64,000 nucleotides of DNA from JABWBD01 sp040768665 (GCA_040768665.1 JAXGMN010000035.1:1-64000); one strand, 5' to 3'; numbered from the stretch's first letter, positions 8,799 to 17,702 are shown. Numbers and translations are program-made. The notes: generated by a model not told the origin, from the sequence alone.

Positions 8799-10289
8799 CT
8801 ACAATTCCCAGCCGGGCCGGTATTCCCGGTAGAGATACTTGTTGGCTTCCGATGCGTTGGTAACCGCCATCTTCTCGGAATCGAAGAGGACCTTTTTTCC
8901 ACACCGCAACGCTACGCCCGCCAGGTTGACCGCATCGGTGATCGGGCCGGCATTCAGGAAGCTTCCCGGCGATCGTTCGCCCTTCATGGCGAGCGTCCAT
9001 CCATCCTTCGAGGCATCCTCCTCGGGTTGATCCGCCAGGGCAAAGGGCTCTCGTTTCCCGCCGACGAATAGCTGCGGGCTGTTGCCTCGGAACTCGGCCA
9101 GAATCGCGCCCTGATCTCCGACGAAGAGAATTCCTTCCCTCGGAACCTCGATCCCGTGGGCCTCGATCTCCCTGGGCAATCGCGGTTTCATGCCGCCGTC
9201 GTACCAAAACAGCTCCATGCTCGGCATGCCCTGCCGCGGGGCGAACTCGAAGCGGATCGTGCAGGCCGTCGGAAACGAAAAATCATTCTTCACCGGCCGG
9301 CTGACGCCATCGACGATTGCGCAGGTATGGGTCGCCCATGCCTCCGCACTGAGCGGCGAGCCCAGGGAGAGTTCGGTAAAGACGGGCCAGAGACTGTAGA
9401 TGCCCATATCGGCGATGGAACCACCGCCGAAGTCGTACCAACCGCGAAAAACGGTGTGGGTGTAGTGCGGATGATAGGGGCGGTCCACCGCGGGTCCAAG
9501 CCACAACTCCCAGTCGAGTCCTTTCGGAATCGGCGGACGATCCGTGGGAATCTCCGCATACTGCGGCCACACCGGCCGGTTCGACCAATTGTGGATCTCG
9601 CGGAGCGGCCCGATCTCGCCCTCTCGAATCCGACGTGCGATTCGTCCGTTTGCGGCGCCGCTGCCGTAAGCCAGCAGGTGCGTCCCCACCTTGGTCTTGC
9701 GAGCGACCTCGAGCGCCAGCCGTCCCTCGTAAAGACGATTGGCGATCGGCTTGTGCATCACCACATTCTTGCCCCGATTCATCGCTGCGATGGCTACTGT
9801 GGCATGCAGATGATCCGGCGTCATCACCTTCACCGCATCGAGGTCCCTCTCCCGATCGAGCAACTCGCGAAAGTCGGCATAGGCGGCGCACGACCGGAAG
9901 CTTGCCGACTTGCGCTGCCTGGCGTAATACGCGTCGACGACCTCCCGTCCCACTTCGCGGCCGCCGGGGCAGCCGGTCTCGCCGTCGCGCCACGACGGGT
10001 TGTCCAGGTAGCCGCGGATCGTTCGAAGGATGCCGCCCTTGCCCCACTCGACGTAATCGTTGCTGTCGGCGTTCGGGTCGCATACGGCGACGATTTGAAG
10101 CTGAGGTTCTGCCAGCAATCGTCCGAGTTCGCGGAAGCTCTGCGTGCCCATTCCAATATGGGCGACAGCCACCTTGTCGTTCGGGGCGACGTGCCCCGGG
10201 CCTCCGAGCACATGGCGAGGGACGATGCTTGCGGCGCCGGCCATAGCGGCCGAGCCGACGAAGCGGCGACGTGAAATCTCGGACGGCAT
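8799..10289 (-). CDS. Tat-exported Gfo/Idh/MocA-family oxidoreductase
   Basis: NAD(P)-dependent sugar-type dehydrogenase family, 496 residues. A Tat signal (SRRRFVGSAAMAGAASIV) follows Met1, so it is exported folded, probably with bound cofactor. The Rossmann motif HIGMGTQ is near residue 45. The usual EKP catalytic motif appears as HKP (MHKPIANRLYEG near 190). The C-terminal half is the alpha/beta substrate domain. Planctomycetes carry dozens of such exported proteins, usually near sugar-catabolism genes; the substrate is unknown. The start at 10289 has GAGGAG 8 nt upstream; the open frame continues 52 codons further without a signal. It is convergent with the TPR gene, with 14 bp between the stops. 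Confidence 0.85.
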   Translation of the reverse strand: MPSEISRRRFVGSAAMAGAASIVPRHVLGGPGHVAPNDKVAVAHIGMGTQSFRELGRLLAEPQLQIVAVCDPNADSNDYVEWGKGGILRTIRGYLDNPSWRDGETGCPGGREVGREVVDAYYARQRKSASFRSCAAYADFRELLDRERDLDAVKVMTPDHLHATVAIAAMNRGKNVVMHKPIANRLYEGRLALEVARKTKVGTHLLAYGSGAANGRIARRIREGEIGPLREIHNWSNRPVWPQYAEIPTDRPPIPKGLDWELWLGPAVDRPYHPHYTHTVFRGWYDFGGGSIADMGIYSLWPVFTELSLGSPLSAEAWATHTCAIVDGVSRPVKNDFSFPTACTIRFEFAPRQGMPSMELFWYDGGMKPRLPREIEAHGIEVPREGILFVGDQGAILAEFRGNSPQLFVGGKREPFALADQPEEDASKDGWTLAMKGERSPGSFLNAGPITDAVNLAGVALRCGKKVLFDSEKMAVTNASEANKYLYREYRPGWEL

Positions 10290-10380
10290 AGACAGTCTCC
10301 TCAAGGACCTATTCTCCCGACGGACCAGCAACCCATGACAATCCCGCACGCGTCCGCTAGTGCTCGAGCAATCTTCTTTT

Positions 10381-10443
10381 GACGGGTGCAGCCGAACTCG
10401 TGATAGTTCGTGGCCGGAAGTCTCACGACTTCCGCTACCCGTC
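10381..10443. repeat. Nested hairpin
   Basis: Outer arms GACGGGT (10381-10387) and ACCCGTC (10437-10443) enclose an inner CGGAAGTC/GACTTCCG hairpin with a short loop. It lies between the stop of the membrane protein gene and the start of the oxidoreductase gene, both on the minus strand. It is possibly a terminator or another mobile palindrome. Confidence 0.55.
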
Positions 10444-10463
10444 ACTCCAACTTTGACGGACCG

Positions 10464-11231
10464 CTAGTCCGTCTCTTCGGATTCGGTGCGGATCTCGACT
10501 TCCAACGCCCCGAGAAGGCGCGTGAGTGTCTCCTCTTTCTTCCGGATGAATGGAACATTGTCCAGAATGATCGCCCTCGGTTCGTTGCTGGGGCGGAGGA
10601 TCAGCCGCCCCGAGCGCAGCAAGACGTACTCGAAGACGTCGCTCATTTCCTTCTCGATCCGGAGGCCGAGCACCGGGAACCGCCGGAGGTTTCCCCAGAT
10701 CCCCTCCCGGTGCAGCAACTCGTTCGGTCGGGCTTCCCACCGGTCAAATCGCGCACTAATCACGGCGGCCAACATGATCAGTCCGAGGATAGACGCAAAG
10801 GCCCAGTAGAAGGTCGCGTTGGCCAGGGGGCGAAACTGTCTGAGGGTGTTGGTGACGACTGGCAAGAGCCCCGGATTGAGAACAAACACCAGCGCGCATC
10901 CCGTGGCAATTGCGACGACCATGAAAAACAGGGTGAGCGAACTCGTACGAGGGAAGTCGAAGCCGAGGACCACGAAGTTTGCGGCCAGCACGCCGAGAAA
11001 AACCACCGACAGCCCGGCGGCAACCGCATTGCCGGGTTCCAGGGGTTGGTGATTCAGGGTGAGGTAGACTGCCGCCGCGACGGCGACGAGAAACGTCGGG
11101 TAGAGAAACACAATCTTTGGGTAGGAGATCAACAGCACTTTCGCCGGCGTATCGCTGCCACGCTTTGAACGCGGACCGGCCGGCCGGGGGCCTTGCGCAG
11201 CGAGCTCGTTGCCTTGGGTTGTGTCCGACAT
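10464..11231 (-). CDS. Multi-pass membrane protein of unknown function
   Basis: A 255-residue protein I do not recognise. About four membrane segments are visible between residues 40 and 165 (for example IVFLYPTFLVAVAAAVYL, AVAAGLSVVFLGVLAANFVV, LTLFFMVVAIATGCALVFV, FYWAFASILGLIMLAAVI). A soluble C-terminal part of about 80 residues follows (MSDVFEYVLLRSGRLILRP, then PFIRKKEETLTRLLGALEVE). The start at 11231 is chosen for CAGGAG 9 nt upstream; the frame is open 47 codons further without a signal. The N-terminus is hydrophilic. Neighbours give no clear functional hint; nrdR lies upstream on the same strand, about 250 bp away. Confidence 0.65.
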   Translation of the reverse strand: MSDTTQGNELAAQGPRPAGPRSKRGSDTPAKVLLISYPKIVFLYPTFLVAVAAAVYLTLNHQPLEPGNAVAAGLSVVFLGVLAANFVVLGFDFPRTSSLTLFFMVVAIATGCALVFVLNPGLLPVVTNTLRQFRPLANATFYWAFASILGLIMLAAVISARFDRWEARPNELLHREGIWGNLRRFPVLGLRIEKEMSDVFEYVLLRSGRLILRPSNEPRAIILDNVPFIRKKEETLTRLLGALEVEIRTESEETD

Positions 11232-11478
11232 CGCGAGTTCTCCTGTGTCCTGCAGTTGGTTTTTGTGCATGGCTCGAGCGGCCACACCATCAAGACCATC
11301 ACGTGAGATCTTGCGATCACCGCCCGAACGGGGGTCCGCGTCGCGCGCCACCGCCAAGCCGCTGCTTGGCAATGCCGGCGATTATCGCCGGTCACTCTCA
11401 GCCCTGCAAGATGCCCGGGCAGGCAGGTGCGGCAGCCTTTACGCGGTGCAAGGCTCGGGCCGCGCCCGGCCCCACGGA

Positions 11479-11949
11479 TTATTCCGCATCGCGAGCATGT
11501 TCCGCCAGCATCGGCCGCAGTTCATCGACGAAATCCTGGACGTCCTTGAACTGCCGATACACGCTGGCGAAACGAACGTAGGCGATCTGGTCCAGCGACC
11601 GGAGACGCTCCATGACCAACTCGCCCAGGTAGCGGCTTTCGACTTCCGACTCGAAATTCGACTCGACGTGATTCTCGATTTCGACGACGATTTCTTCGAT
11701 CTGTGGATCGCTGATCGGGCGTTTCCAGCACGCCTTCTCAAGCCCTTCCTTGAGCCGATTGCGGTCGAAGGGAACGCGAGCGCCGTCCTTCTTGACGACC
11801 TTCACCGTCGTTCGCTCGACGCGCTCGTACGTGGTGTACCGGCGCTTACAAGCCAGGCACTCGCGGCGGCGGCGGATCGCGCCGCCGTCTTCGCAGGTCC
11901 GCGAATCCGACACGCGATCGTTGTCGACTTGACAATACGGGCATTTCAT
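11479..11949 (-). CDS. nrdR: Transcriptional repressor NrdR
   Basis: 156 residues, the normal length for NrdR, the ATP/dATP-sensing zinc protein that represses ribonucleotide reductase genes. The zinc ribbon is at the N-terminus (MKCPYCQVDNDRVSDSR, then RRRRECLACKRRYTTYERVE), and the ATP-cone follows (VVKKDGARVPFDRNRLKEGL, then the YVRFASVYRQF segment near residue 135). ATG at 11949 has AGGAG about 10 nt upstream and places the first CxxC immediately after Met-Lys, as in the family. No ribonucleotide reductase gene is in the window. Only the C-terminal few residues vary from what I would expect. Confidence 0.93.
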   Translation of the reverse strand: MKCPYCQVDNDRVSDSRTCEDGGAIRRRRECLACKRRYTTYERVERTTVKVVKKDGARVPFDRNRLKEGLEKACWKRPISDPQIEEIVVEIENHVESNFESEVESRYLGELVMERLRSLDQIAYVRFASVYRQFKDVQDFVDELRPMLAEHARDAE

Positions 11950-12057
11950 AGGCGTATGGCTCCTGACCCAAGACCTCACTATACATCAAGATCTCTTGCC
12001 GCGGATAGGGGGGAGCAGAGAATCTGCAGCGGAAACGGGGCGTCCGCTAGCTGGGTA

Positions 12058-12179
12058 ACCGTTCACGCCCACGGCCGGGGACTGGTCCATTTTTCGGCCA
12101 ATTCGGGTTTTTTGGCGTCAAAGACATTGGCCGAAAACATGGATCTGTCCCCCTCTCTTCTGCGCTGTGAACGGTTACC
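12058..12179. repeat. Family-A palindrome, subtype A3, copy 1
   Basis: Outer arms ACCGTTCAC / GTGAACGGT, then GGGGACTGGTCCATTTTTCG and GGCCAA pair with TTGGCCGAAAACATGGAT followed by CTGTCCCC. It is nearly identical, in the same orientation, to the copy at 13082-13202 on the far side of the PH-domain gene. Confidence 0.85.
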
Positions 12180-12224
12180 TGGCTGGTGAGCAACCCCCGT
12201 CTGACATATAATGCGCCCGTTAAA

Positions 12225-12322
12225 AGGCCTTACAAAACGGGGACTGGCTCCGAGCCAAACACTTGTAAAACACGGAAGATAGGCGTTTTTGCGAGGTGCC
12301 TGTCCCCGTTTTGTTAGGGCCT
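12225..12322. repeat. Family-A palindrome, subtype A2, complete copy
   Basis: Ends AGGCCTTACAAAACGGGGAC and, on the right, the complementary GTCCCCGTTTTGTTAGGGCCT with one extra base. The core is GGGGACTGGCTCCGAGCC to GAGGTGCCTGTCCCC. The same subtype occurs at 20685-20772. Confidence 0.85.
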
Positions 12323-12364
12323 CCAAGTTCTGTTCACCGGGTCTCGTTAAAAAGGATCGCACCG

Positions 12365-13072
12365 ATGAACTGCCCTTCCTGCAGGGAAGAGATTGCCGAC
12401 AACTCCGTCTATTGCCCGAGATGCGGAGAACGCGTGCAGCCAGGCGAGCAGCCGGCGCAGGTGGCCGAACCTCAGGACACGTCCGTCGGCCCGGAACAGG
12501 CTGCCGGTGCAGACACCCCTTCCGGGCCTCGTACGTCCGCCTCGGCCGGCTTACAGGATGTCCTGCGCAAGCGACAGGCAGCGGGCGATGATGTGGAGAA
12601 AGAACTGTGGACCGGCCGCTACTCATCCAAGGACATGATCGGCGTCTGGGCACTCGACGCCTTGCTGACGATCGCCCTGATCGCTGCGGGACTCTACGTT
12701 CGGGAGCTCATTCTCTGGTGGGTGATCCTGGGAATCGTGATCCTGATTTGGGGCTACCCGTTGCTCGTGCTCTTTTACCGTCGCCTGAGCGTTCGGTATC
12801 GCCTGACGACGCAACGGTTCTTTCACGAGCAAGGCATCCTTCGGCACGTGACCGACCGGATCGAAGTGATCGATATGGATGATATCTCCTTCGAACAGTC
12901 GCTCGTGCAGCGGATGGTGAATGTCGGCCGCATCCAGATTACATCGAGCGACCGCTCCCACCCGGAGTTGGTAATCAACGGCATTGAAGACGTCCGCAAA
13001 GTCGCCACCATGATGGACGACGCGAGGCGAGCCGAGCGACTTCGCCGCGGCCTGCACATCGAGGCGGTCTGA
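12365..13072 (+). CDS. Zinc-ribbon and bacterial PH-domain membrane protein
   Basis: A 235-residue membrane protein. A zinc ribbon of CxxC-x11-CxxC type (MNCPSCREEIADNSVYCPRC) starts at residue 1. A low-complexity linker follows. Two membrane segments lie near residues 95-140 (GVWALDALLTIALIAAGLYV and LILWWVILGIVILIWGYPLL). The C-terminal domain from about 145 matches the bacterial PH (bPH2, YdbS/YdbT) fold: LSVRYRLTTQRFFHEQGIL, IEVIDMDDISFEQSLVQRM, GRIQITSSD. Members are thought to act at membranes, but no specific role is known. The start at 12365 is chosen because the longer frame would begin inside a repeat element. The gene is bracketed by two direct copies of the A3 repeat. Confidence 0.8.
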   Translation: MNCPSCREEIADNSVYCPRCGERVQPGEQPAQVAEPQDTSVGPEQAAGADTPSGPRTSASAGLQDVLRKRQAAGDDVEKELWTGRYSSKDMIGVWALDALLTIALIAAGLYVRELILWWVILGIVILIWGYPLLVLFYRRLSVRYRLTTQRFFHEQGILRHVTDRIEVIDMDDISFEQSLVQRMVNVGRIQITSSDRSHPELVINGIEDVRKVATMMDDARRAERLRRGLHIEAV

Positions 13073-13081
13073 GCCGGGGCG

Positions 13082-13202
13082 ACCGTTCACGCCCACGGCC
13101 GGGGACTGGTCCATTTTTCGGCCAATCCGAGTATTTTGGCGTCAAAGACGTTGGCCGAGAACACGGACCTGTTCCCCTCTCGTTCACCCCGTAAACGGTT
13201 AC
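13082..13202. repeat. Family-A palindrome, subtype A3, copy 2
   Basis: Near-identical to 12058-12179 and in the same orientation. It begins about 10 bp after the PH-domain stop codon and ends 17 bp before the rpoN stop codon, so it separates these convergent genes. Confidence 0.85.
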
Positions 13203-13219
13203 GAGCCGGGACGAAAGCG

Positions 13220-14749
13220 TCAGCCCGTGGAACCACCCTCCGCGGGCTTGCCGTCGCGCTGTTTCTCGGCCGAGGAGATCAGCGTCCAGTCGCGACGCTG
13301 CCGCGAACTAGGGATGTTCATGGCCTTACGGTACTTGGTTACCGTTCGGCGCGCGACGGTGATTCCCTGTTTTCCCAATTCCTCGACCAACTGCTCGTCG
13401 CTGAGCGGCTGCTGCTTGTCTTCGCCGTCGATGATTTCCTGCAGCTTCAGTCGTACCGTATCCCAGGCCACCTCTTCTCCGTCGGCGCTGACGGTGCCTC
13501 CGCAGAAAAAACGCTTCAGCGGAAAGATGCCCCGCGGCGTCTGAATCCACTTGTCGTCGACCGCCCGGCTCACCGTCGTGACGTGGACGCCCACCTTGTC
13601 GGCAATCTGCTGCATCTTCAGCGGTTCGATCGCCTCGGGGCCCTTGTCCAGAAAATCCTTCTGATGGTCGATAATCGCCTGGGAAACGCGGGTAAGCGTG
13701 TTGCGACGCTGTTCGATCGAATCGATCAGCCACTGCGCCGAGCTGAGCTTCTGCTTGATATAATCGCGGGTCTCGCTATTCGTGTCGCCGCTCAAAAGGA
13801 GCTTGCGGTAGTACGGGCTGATGAATAGACTCGGCGTGCGGCCTGACTCGAGGCGGACCTTGTAGCCCTCGGGGCTCGGCTCGACGAAAATATCGGGCAT
13901 CACCGTCGGCACGTGCACGTCCTCGAACTCCGAGCCCGGCTTCGGGTTCAACTTCCGCAGCTCCTGTAATACCGTCTGGATCATCTCCATGGTGTAGCCC
14001 GTCCGCCGGGCGATCACCGGGAGCCGGTTGTGCTCGAGATCCTCAAGGTGGCTCGAGATGATCGTCTGGAGCTGATCGTAGTGCGGCATACCCGGAGTAA
14101 GCTGCAAAAGCAGGCATTCGCGAAGATCGTGGGCGCCCACGCCCGGTGGATCGAGTTTCTGCACCAACGTCAGCGCCTTCTTCGCCAGCGCCAACTCTTC
14201 CTCCGTGGCGTCCTGGCCCAGAAGATCCTCCAGGCTGCTTTGAAGATAGCCGTTCGAATCGAGATTGTAGATGATGCGGTCCGCCATGGCCCGCAGAGCC
14301 GGATCCAACTCGAACCACCCGAGCTGATCGTGCAGGTAATCGTGCAACGATTGCGGCCGCGCAGCCATGTTGGCCATCGCGTCGTGCTTCCGTTCACCCT
14401 CTTCCTCGACCCGGTTGCTCGACGGGCGGCTCCGCTCCTCGAAGTGATCGGGCCACTCCTCGTCCATCTTCAGCAGTCGCTCGAAATCGTCCTCCGTCTT
14501 CGAGTCGTCGATGACCAATTCACGTTCTTCATCGGTGGGCGCGTCGGGCGGCTCAGATTCAACGCTTTCCGACGGAAGATCCGGGTCCTCCTCGCGCATC
14601 TCAAGGATCGGGTTCTCCTGCATCTCCTGTTCGATGCGTTCCTCGAGCGCCAGGATCGGCAACTGGAGGATCTCCATCGACTGGATCATCCGCGGCGCGA
14701 GAACCTGTTTCTGGACGAGCCGGAGCTCCTGGCCGAATGATAGTCGCAT
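13220..14749 (-). CDS. rpoN: RNA polymerase sigma-54 factor RpoN
   Basis: Sigma-54 of 509 residues, a normal length. Region I is glutamine/leucine-rich at the N-terminus (QELRLVQKQVLAPRMIQSME). An acidic region II covers residues 50-110, the core-binding region follows, and the HTH domain precedes the C-terminal RpoN box near residues 465-480 (ARRTVTKYRKAMNIPSSRQRR spans slightly past it), which contacts the -24 element. It needs an AAA+ activator; one is encoded at 18671-20314 and a matching -24/-12 promoter is at 20583. No clear ribosome-binding site precedes the ATG. recR lies 72 bp upstream in the same direction, so rpoN may be the last gene of the dnaX-ybaB-recR unit. Confidence 0.95.
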   Translation of the reverse strand: MRLSFGQELRLVQKQVLAPRMIQSMEILQLPILALEERIEQEMQENPILEMREEDPDLPSESVESEPPDAPTDEERELVIDDSKTEDDFERLLKMDEEWPDHFEERSRPSSNRVEEEGERKHDAMANMAARPQSLHDYLHDQLGWFELDPALRAMADRIIYNLDSNGYLQSSLEDLLGQDATEEELALAKKALTLVQKLDPPGVGAHDLRECLLLQLTPGMPHYDQLQTIISSHLEDLEHNRLPVIARRTGYTMEMIQTVLQELRKLNPKPGSEFEDVHVPTVMPDIFVEPSPEGYKVRLESGRTPSLFISPYYRKLLLSGDTNSETRDYIKQKLSSAQWLIDSIEQRRNTLTRVSQAIIDHQKDFLDKGPEAIEPLKMQQIADKVGVHVTTVSRAVDDKWIQTPRGIFPLKRFFCGGTVSADGEEVAWDTVRLKLQEIIDGEDKQQPLSDEQLVEELGKQGITVARRTVTKYRKAMNIPSSRQRRDWTLISSAEKQRDGKPAEGGSTG

Positions 14750-14821
14750 GGCAACTTGGGGCTAAGACACGGATCGTCCGGGGCTTAACCGCTATCTCCT
14801 TCTTGTCTGAATCGACAGGCT

Positions 14822-15427
14822 CTAGAACTCCCGCCGTCCGCTGAGCGCATCCGAGAGGATCTCCTTATTAGCGTATTCTAGCACGCTGCCCGTAGTGATC
14901 CCCCTCGCCAGACGGGTGATTCGGATCGGCGCCGCTACCTCCGTCAGCAAATTCGAGATATGCAGCGCGGTTCCGTCGCCCTCGACAGTCGGGTTTGTGG
15001 CCATCACGAGCTCCTTGAAGGTTCCCTCGCGAATCCGCCGAACCAACGCGTCGATCGTCAACTGGTCAGGACCGATTCCCTCAAGTGGCGCGATCCTGCC
15101 CAGCAGAACGTGGTAGAGGCCGCGATAGACCCCGGTCTGCTCCAGGGCCATCAGGTCGCGAGGCTGTTCGACGACACATAGTGTTTCTCGGTCTCGCCGG
15201 GCGTCCCGGCATATTGCACACTCGTCGCCCTCTGCCAAATTGTAGCAGTTCCGGCAATAACGCACGTTGTCCTTCACATCCCGGATGGCGTCGGCAAGCG
15301 CCAACGCCTCATTGCGGTGCATCCGCAGCACATGGTACGTCAGCCGCTCGGCCGATTTCTTGCCGATCCCCGGCAATCGGGCAAACTCGTTGATGAGTCG
15401 GCTTACCGATTCGGTGAGTTCCGACAC
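14822..15427 (-). CDS. recR: Recombination protein RecR
   Basis: 201 residues from the GTG at 15427, which has AAGGA about 9 nt upstream and gives the normal RecR length. The open frame continues 35 codons further, but that part is repeat-derived. The helix-hairpin-helix (FARLPGIGKKSAERL) is near residue 15, the four-cysteine zinc motif (CRNCYNLAEGDECAIC) near 57-72, and the Toprim domain (LCVVEQPRDLMALEQTG) follows from about 82. RecR loads RecA with RecF/RecO in gap repair. It lies downstream of ybaB and dnaX, the classic dnaX-ybaB-recR order, separated from ybaB by a family-A repeat. Confidence 0.95.
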   Translation of the reverse strand: MSELTESVSRLINEFARLPGIGKKSAERLTYHVLRMHRNEALALADAIRDVKDNVRYCRNCYNLAEGDECAICRDARRDRETLCVVEQPRDLMALEQTGVYRGLYHVLLGRIAPLEGIGPDQLTIDALVRRIREGTFKELVMATNPTVEGDGTALHISNLLTEVAAPIRITRLARGITTGSVLEYANKEILSDALSGRREF

Positions 15428-15475
15428 CTGGATCTTCCTTGCATCTTGAACTGGTTTCCCATTGCCGCTCCCACG

Positions 15476-15551
15476 AAGAGCTTGTCCCAGAACCGTTGGG
15501 GACAGGCTCCTTTTGCGGAGTCTTTGCAGCAAAACTCTTGGGATAGGCCCT
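15476..15551. repeat. Family-A palindrome, subtype A1, shortened copy between ybaB and recR
   Basis: Left end AGAGCTTGTCCCAGAACC, then GGGGACAGGCTCCTTTTGCGGA; the right end is CTTGGGATAGGCCCT. The right inner arm is shorter than in the complete copies. It lies inside the recR operon, and its right terminal repeat supplies two bases of the ybaB TAG stop codon. Confidence 0.75.
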
Positions 15552-15930
15552 AAGGTTCCGGCTTCTCCTTACTCTCGTCATTAGCCTGAAAGAACTGCCC
15601 CAATGCCTGTTCGAGCCCTGGCAGTTCGAGGCCGCCGGTCATTGATTTCATGGCGTCCGCATGGAGTTGTTTTCCTTTGGCAACGGCTTGATTCACCGCC
15701 GAAGCGACCAGGTCCTCGACAAGTTCCCGATCGCCCTGCGCAAAGAGCTGCTGGTCAATCCGGCAGCGAAGCACCTCCATGAGGCCGTTCACCTCGATCT
15801 CCACCATGCCCCCGCCCGCTGTGCCTGTCACGCGGCGCCCGCGGAGTTCGTCTGTCAGGCCCTGCATTTTCGTGCCCATCTCGCGGGCATGCTGCAGAAG
15901 AGAGCCGAGGTTGGAAAGCCCTTTGAACAC
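15550..15930 (-). CDS. ybaB: YbaB/EbfC-family nucleoid-associated protein
   Basis: A small DNA-binding protein of 126 residues. The family core is visible: LLQHAREMGTKMQGLTDELR at the start, the VTGTAGGGMVEIEVNG strand pair near residue 35, then VEDLVASAVNQAVAKGKQLH and a C-terminal helix. Translation starts at GTG 15930 with GGAGG upstream. It sits 45 nt downstream of dnaX and before recR, the usual arrangement. Its last codons (EKPEP) and the TAG stop run into the family-A repeat at 15476-15551, so the original C-terminus may have been altered by the insertion. Confidence 0.92.
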   Translation of the reverse strand: MFKGLSNLGSLLQHAREMGTKMQGLTDELRGRRVTGTAGGGMVEIEVNGLMEVLRCRIDQQLFAQGDRELVEDLVASAVNQAVAKGKQLHADAMKSMTGGLELPGLEQALGQFFQANDESKEKPEP

Positions 15931-15975
15931 GTCAATTACCTCCGAGGAATCTGCGGCCCGTTGACAGACCTATAT

Positions 15976-17702
15976 TCACTCCTTGCCCGGCGGCTCGTCC
16001 ACGCGCACGGGCTGTGCTCCGAACAGTTCAACCGCTCGCTGGATCATTGGATGCTGAGAAATCTCGGCCAACCGCTGGTGAGGATTGGCCACCCGGACCG
16101 GCTCCGGCGTCTGGACAGCAACAGGCCCTTCTTCCAGAAGAGAGAATTCTACCCGGATTGGTTGTCCCGTAATCTGTCGCAACGCCTCTTCGAATCGGCC
16201 GCTATTCTGGGCGCAATAAGTCTTTGCCAAAGTATACCGCGTTCGGAAGCTGACTACCAGCCGATTTGGCGCAGAAATTGCTATCCGATCGAACTGCTTT
16301 GCATACTCGGCGGCAAATCCGGAAAGGCTCGCGATCGCTTGCGCCCAGATTTCCCCGGCATTCTCCCCCGTCAACGGGCCGACACTGCCGCTCGGCTCGC
16401 CTTCAAGCGTTGCCTGCGGCGGATCCACGGCTACGCTCGTTTTTTTTTTCCTTCAGCCAGCGAAGCTCCAACCGGTCCACCAGTCGTTTGGTGCGGTTGC
16501 GGTACTCCCGGGGAGCCGCTACCCTGCAACTGAGCGATCAGGGAGGGCAATTCCACCAAATCGTCCAACTGGCAAATCCGCACGAGCGCCAACTCGGCAA
16601 GAATCCGTCCCTGCGTGCTATAACGCATTCGAGACAGCGTTTGATCGAGTATCTGCATGGCTGCCAGAATCGCTTCTAACCCCCACCTGCGGGCACTTTC
16701 GACAATCTGCTCTCGGCTGCTGAGTGCGACGGAGAGGAACGTATCCGCCGGAGCTCCCACAGCGGCCACCATGCAGTCGCGAAGGTAGGCGAGCAGTTGC
16801 TCCAGCAGCAGCCCCACATCGACGCCTTCACCCACGGCCGTGTCCAACTCGGCCAAAGCAGCCGCGGCGTTTCGGTCCACCAAATGCCCGACCACGTGCC
16901 CGAGCCGCTCGTCGCCAGCCGATCCCAGCATCCCGTGCACGTCGGCCACGGTGATCCGCTCCGGCGCGAACGCAAGCAGTTGTTCCAGCAGCGACTGGCT
17001 GTCGCGCATCGATCCTGCGGCACGGCGGGCAAGAACCTCAAGCGCCTCCGCTTCGGCCGAAACGCCTTCCGCCTCGACGATCTGTGCAAGCCGTTTCGCG
17101 ATCGAGGCAGAGGAGATTCCCGCAAAATCGAACCGCTGACAGCGCGACAGAATCGTGATCGGGATCTTCGACGGCTCGGTAGTACAGAAGATGAACTTCA
17201 CGTGCTCCGGCGGTTCTTCAAGCGTCTTCAACAGCGCGTTGAATGCCTCGCGCGTGAGCATATGCACTTCGTCGATGATGTAGATCTTGAACCGAGCCCG
17301 GCTCGGCCGCACGTTTACGTTCTGCCGCAACTGCCGGATCTCGTCGATCCCGCGATTGCTGGCCCCGTCGATCTCCAGCACGTCGACGTCGTCGCCCGCG
17401 CTGATGCTCCGGCAGATATCGCACTGGTTGCACGGTTCGGCAGTCGGCCCCGTCTGGCAGTTCAACGCCTTGGCCAGGATTCGGGCCGTCGACGTCTTCC
17501 CCGTTCCCCTGGCCCCGGTAAACAGATAGGCGTGGCCGACCCGGCTGGTGCTGATTGCGTTCGACAGCGCGCGGGCGACGTGTTCCTGCCCGAGCAGTTC
17601 ACCGAATGCCTGCGGCCGGTATCGCCGGGCAACGACGATATATTGGCGTGCGGGCGTAGCTGACGGTTCCCTCGCATCGGCGGTGGGCAATGAGTCTGGC
17701 AT
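15976..17702 (-). CDS. dnaX: DNA polymerase III gamma/tau subunit DnaX with programmed frameshift
   Basis: Clamp-loader ATPase. In frame 0 the protein runs from ATG 17702 to TAG at 16431-16433 (423 residues, gamma). It has Walker A GARGTGKT near residue 58, the zinc module CQTGPTAEPCNQCDIC, the DEVH box in IYIIDEVHML and sensor LSRCQRF. Just before the gamma stop lies an A10 tract. A -1 shift there, or one extra A in the mRNA, joins the frame to a second open stretch down to 15976, giving about 575 residues (tau). That stretch encodes the expected tau-type domain (EIWAQAIASLSGFAAEYAKQ, LVVSFRTRYTLAKTYCA). The start at 17702 is chosen because the longer frame would read into the SRP RNA gene. 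It heads the dnaX-ybaB-recR set. Confidence 0.93.
16440..16449 (-). other. A10 slippery tract of dnaX
   Basis: Ten consecutive A residues on the coding strand, read as GGA AAA AAA AAA CGA GCG TAG in frame 0. The downstream tau frame is -1 relative to it. Long A-runs at this place in dnaX support transcriptional slippage in Thermus and ribosomal frameshifting in enterics. There is no strong AGG-like stimulator hairpin that I can see, so slippage by RNA polymerase is as likely as ribosomal shifting. Confidence 0.85.

Larger units (their letters stand above)
11950..12364. other. Gene-free interval filled by two palindromes
   Basis: 415 bases between nrdR (minus) and the PH-domain gene (plus). 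It contains a subtype-A3 element (12058-12179) and a subtype-A2 element (12225-12322) about 45 bp apart. I see no gene in the remainder. Confidence 0.5.
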
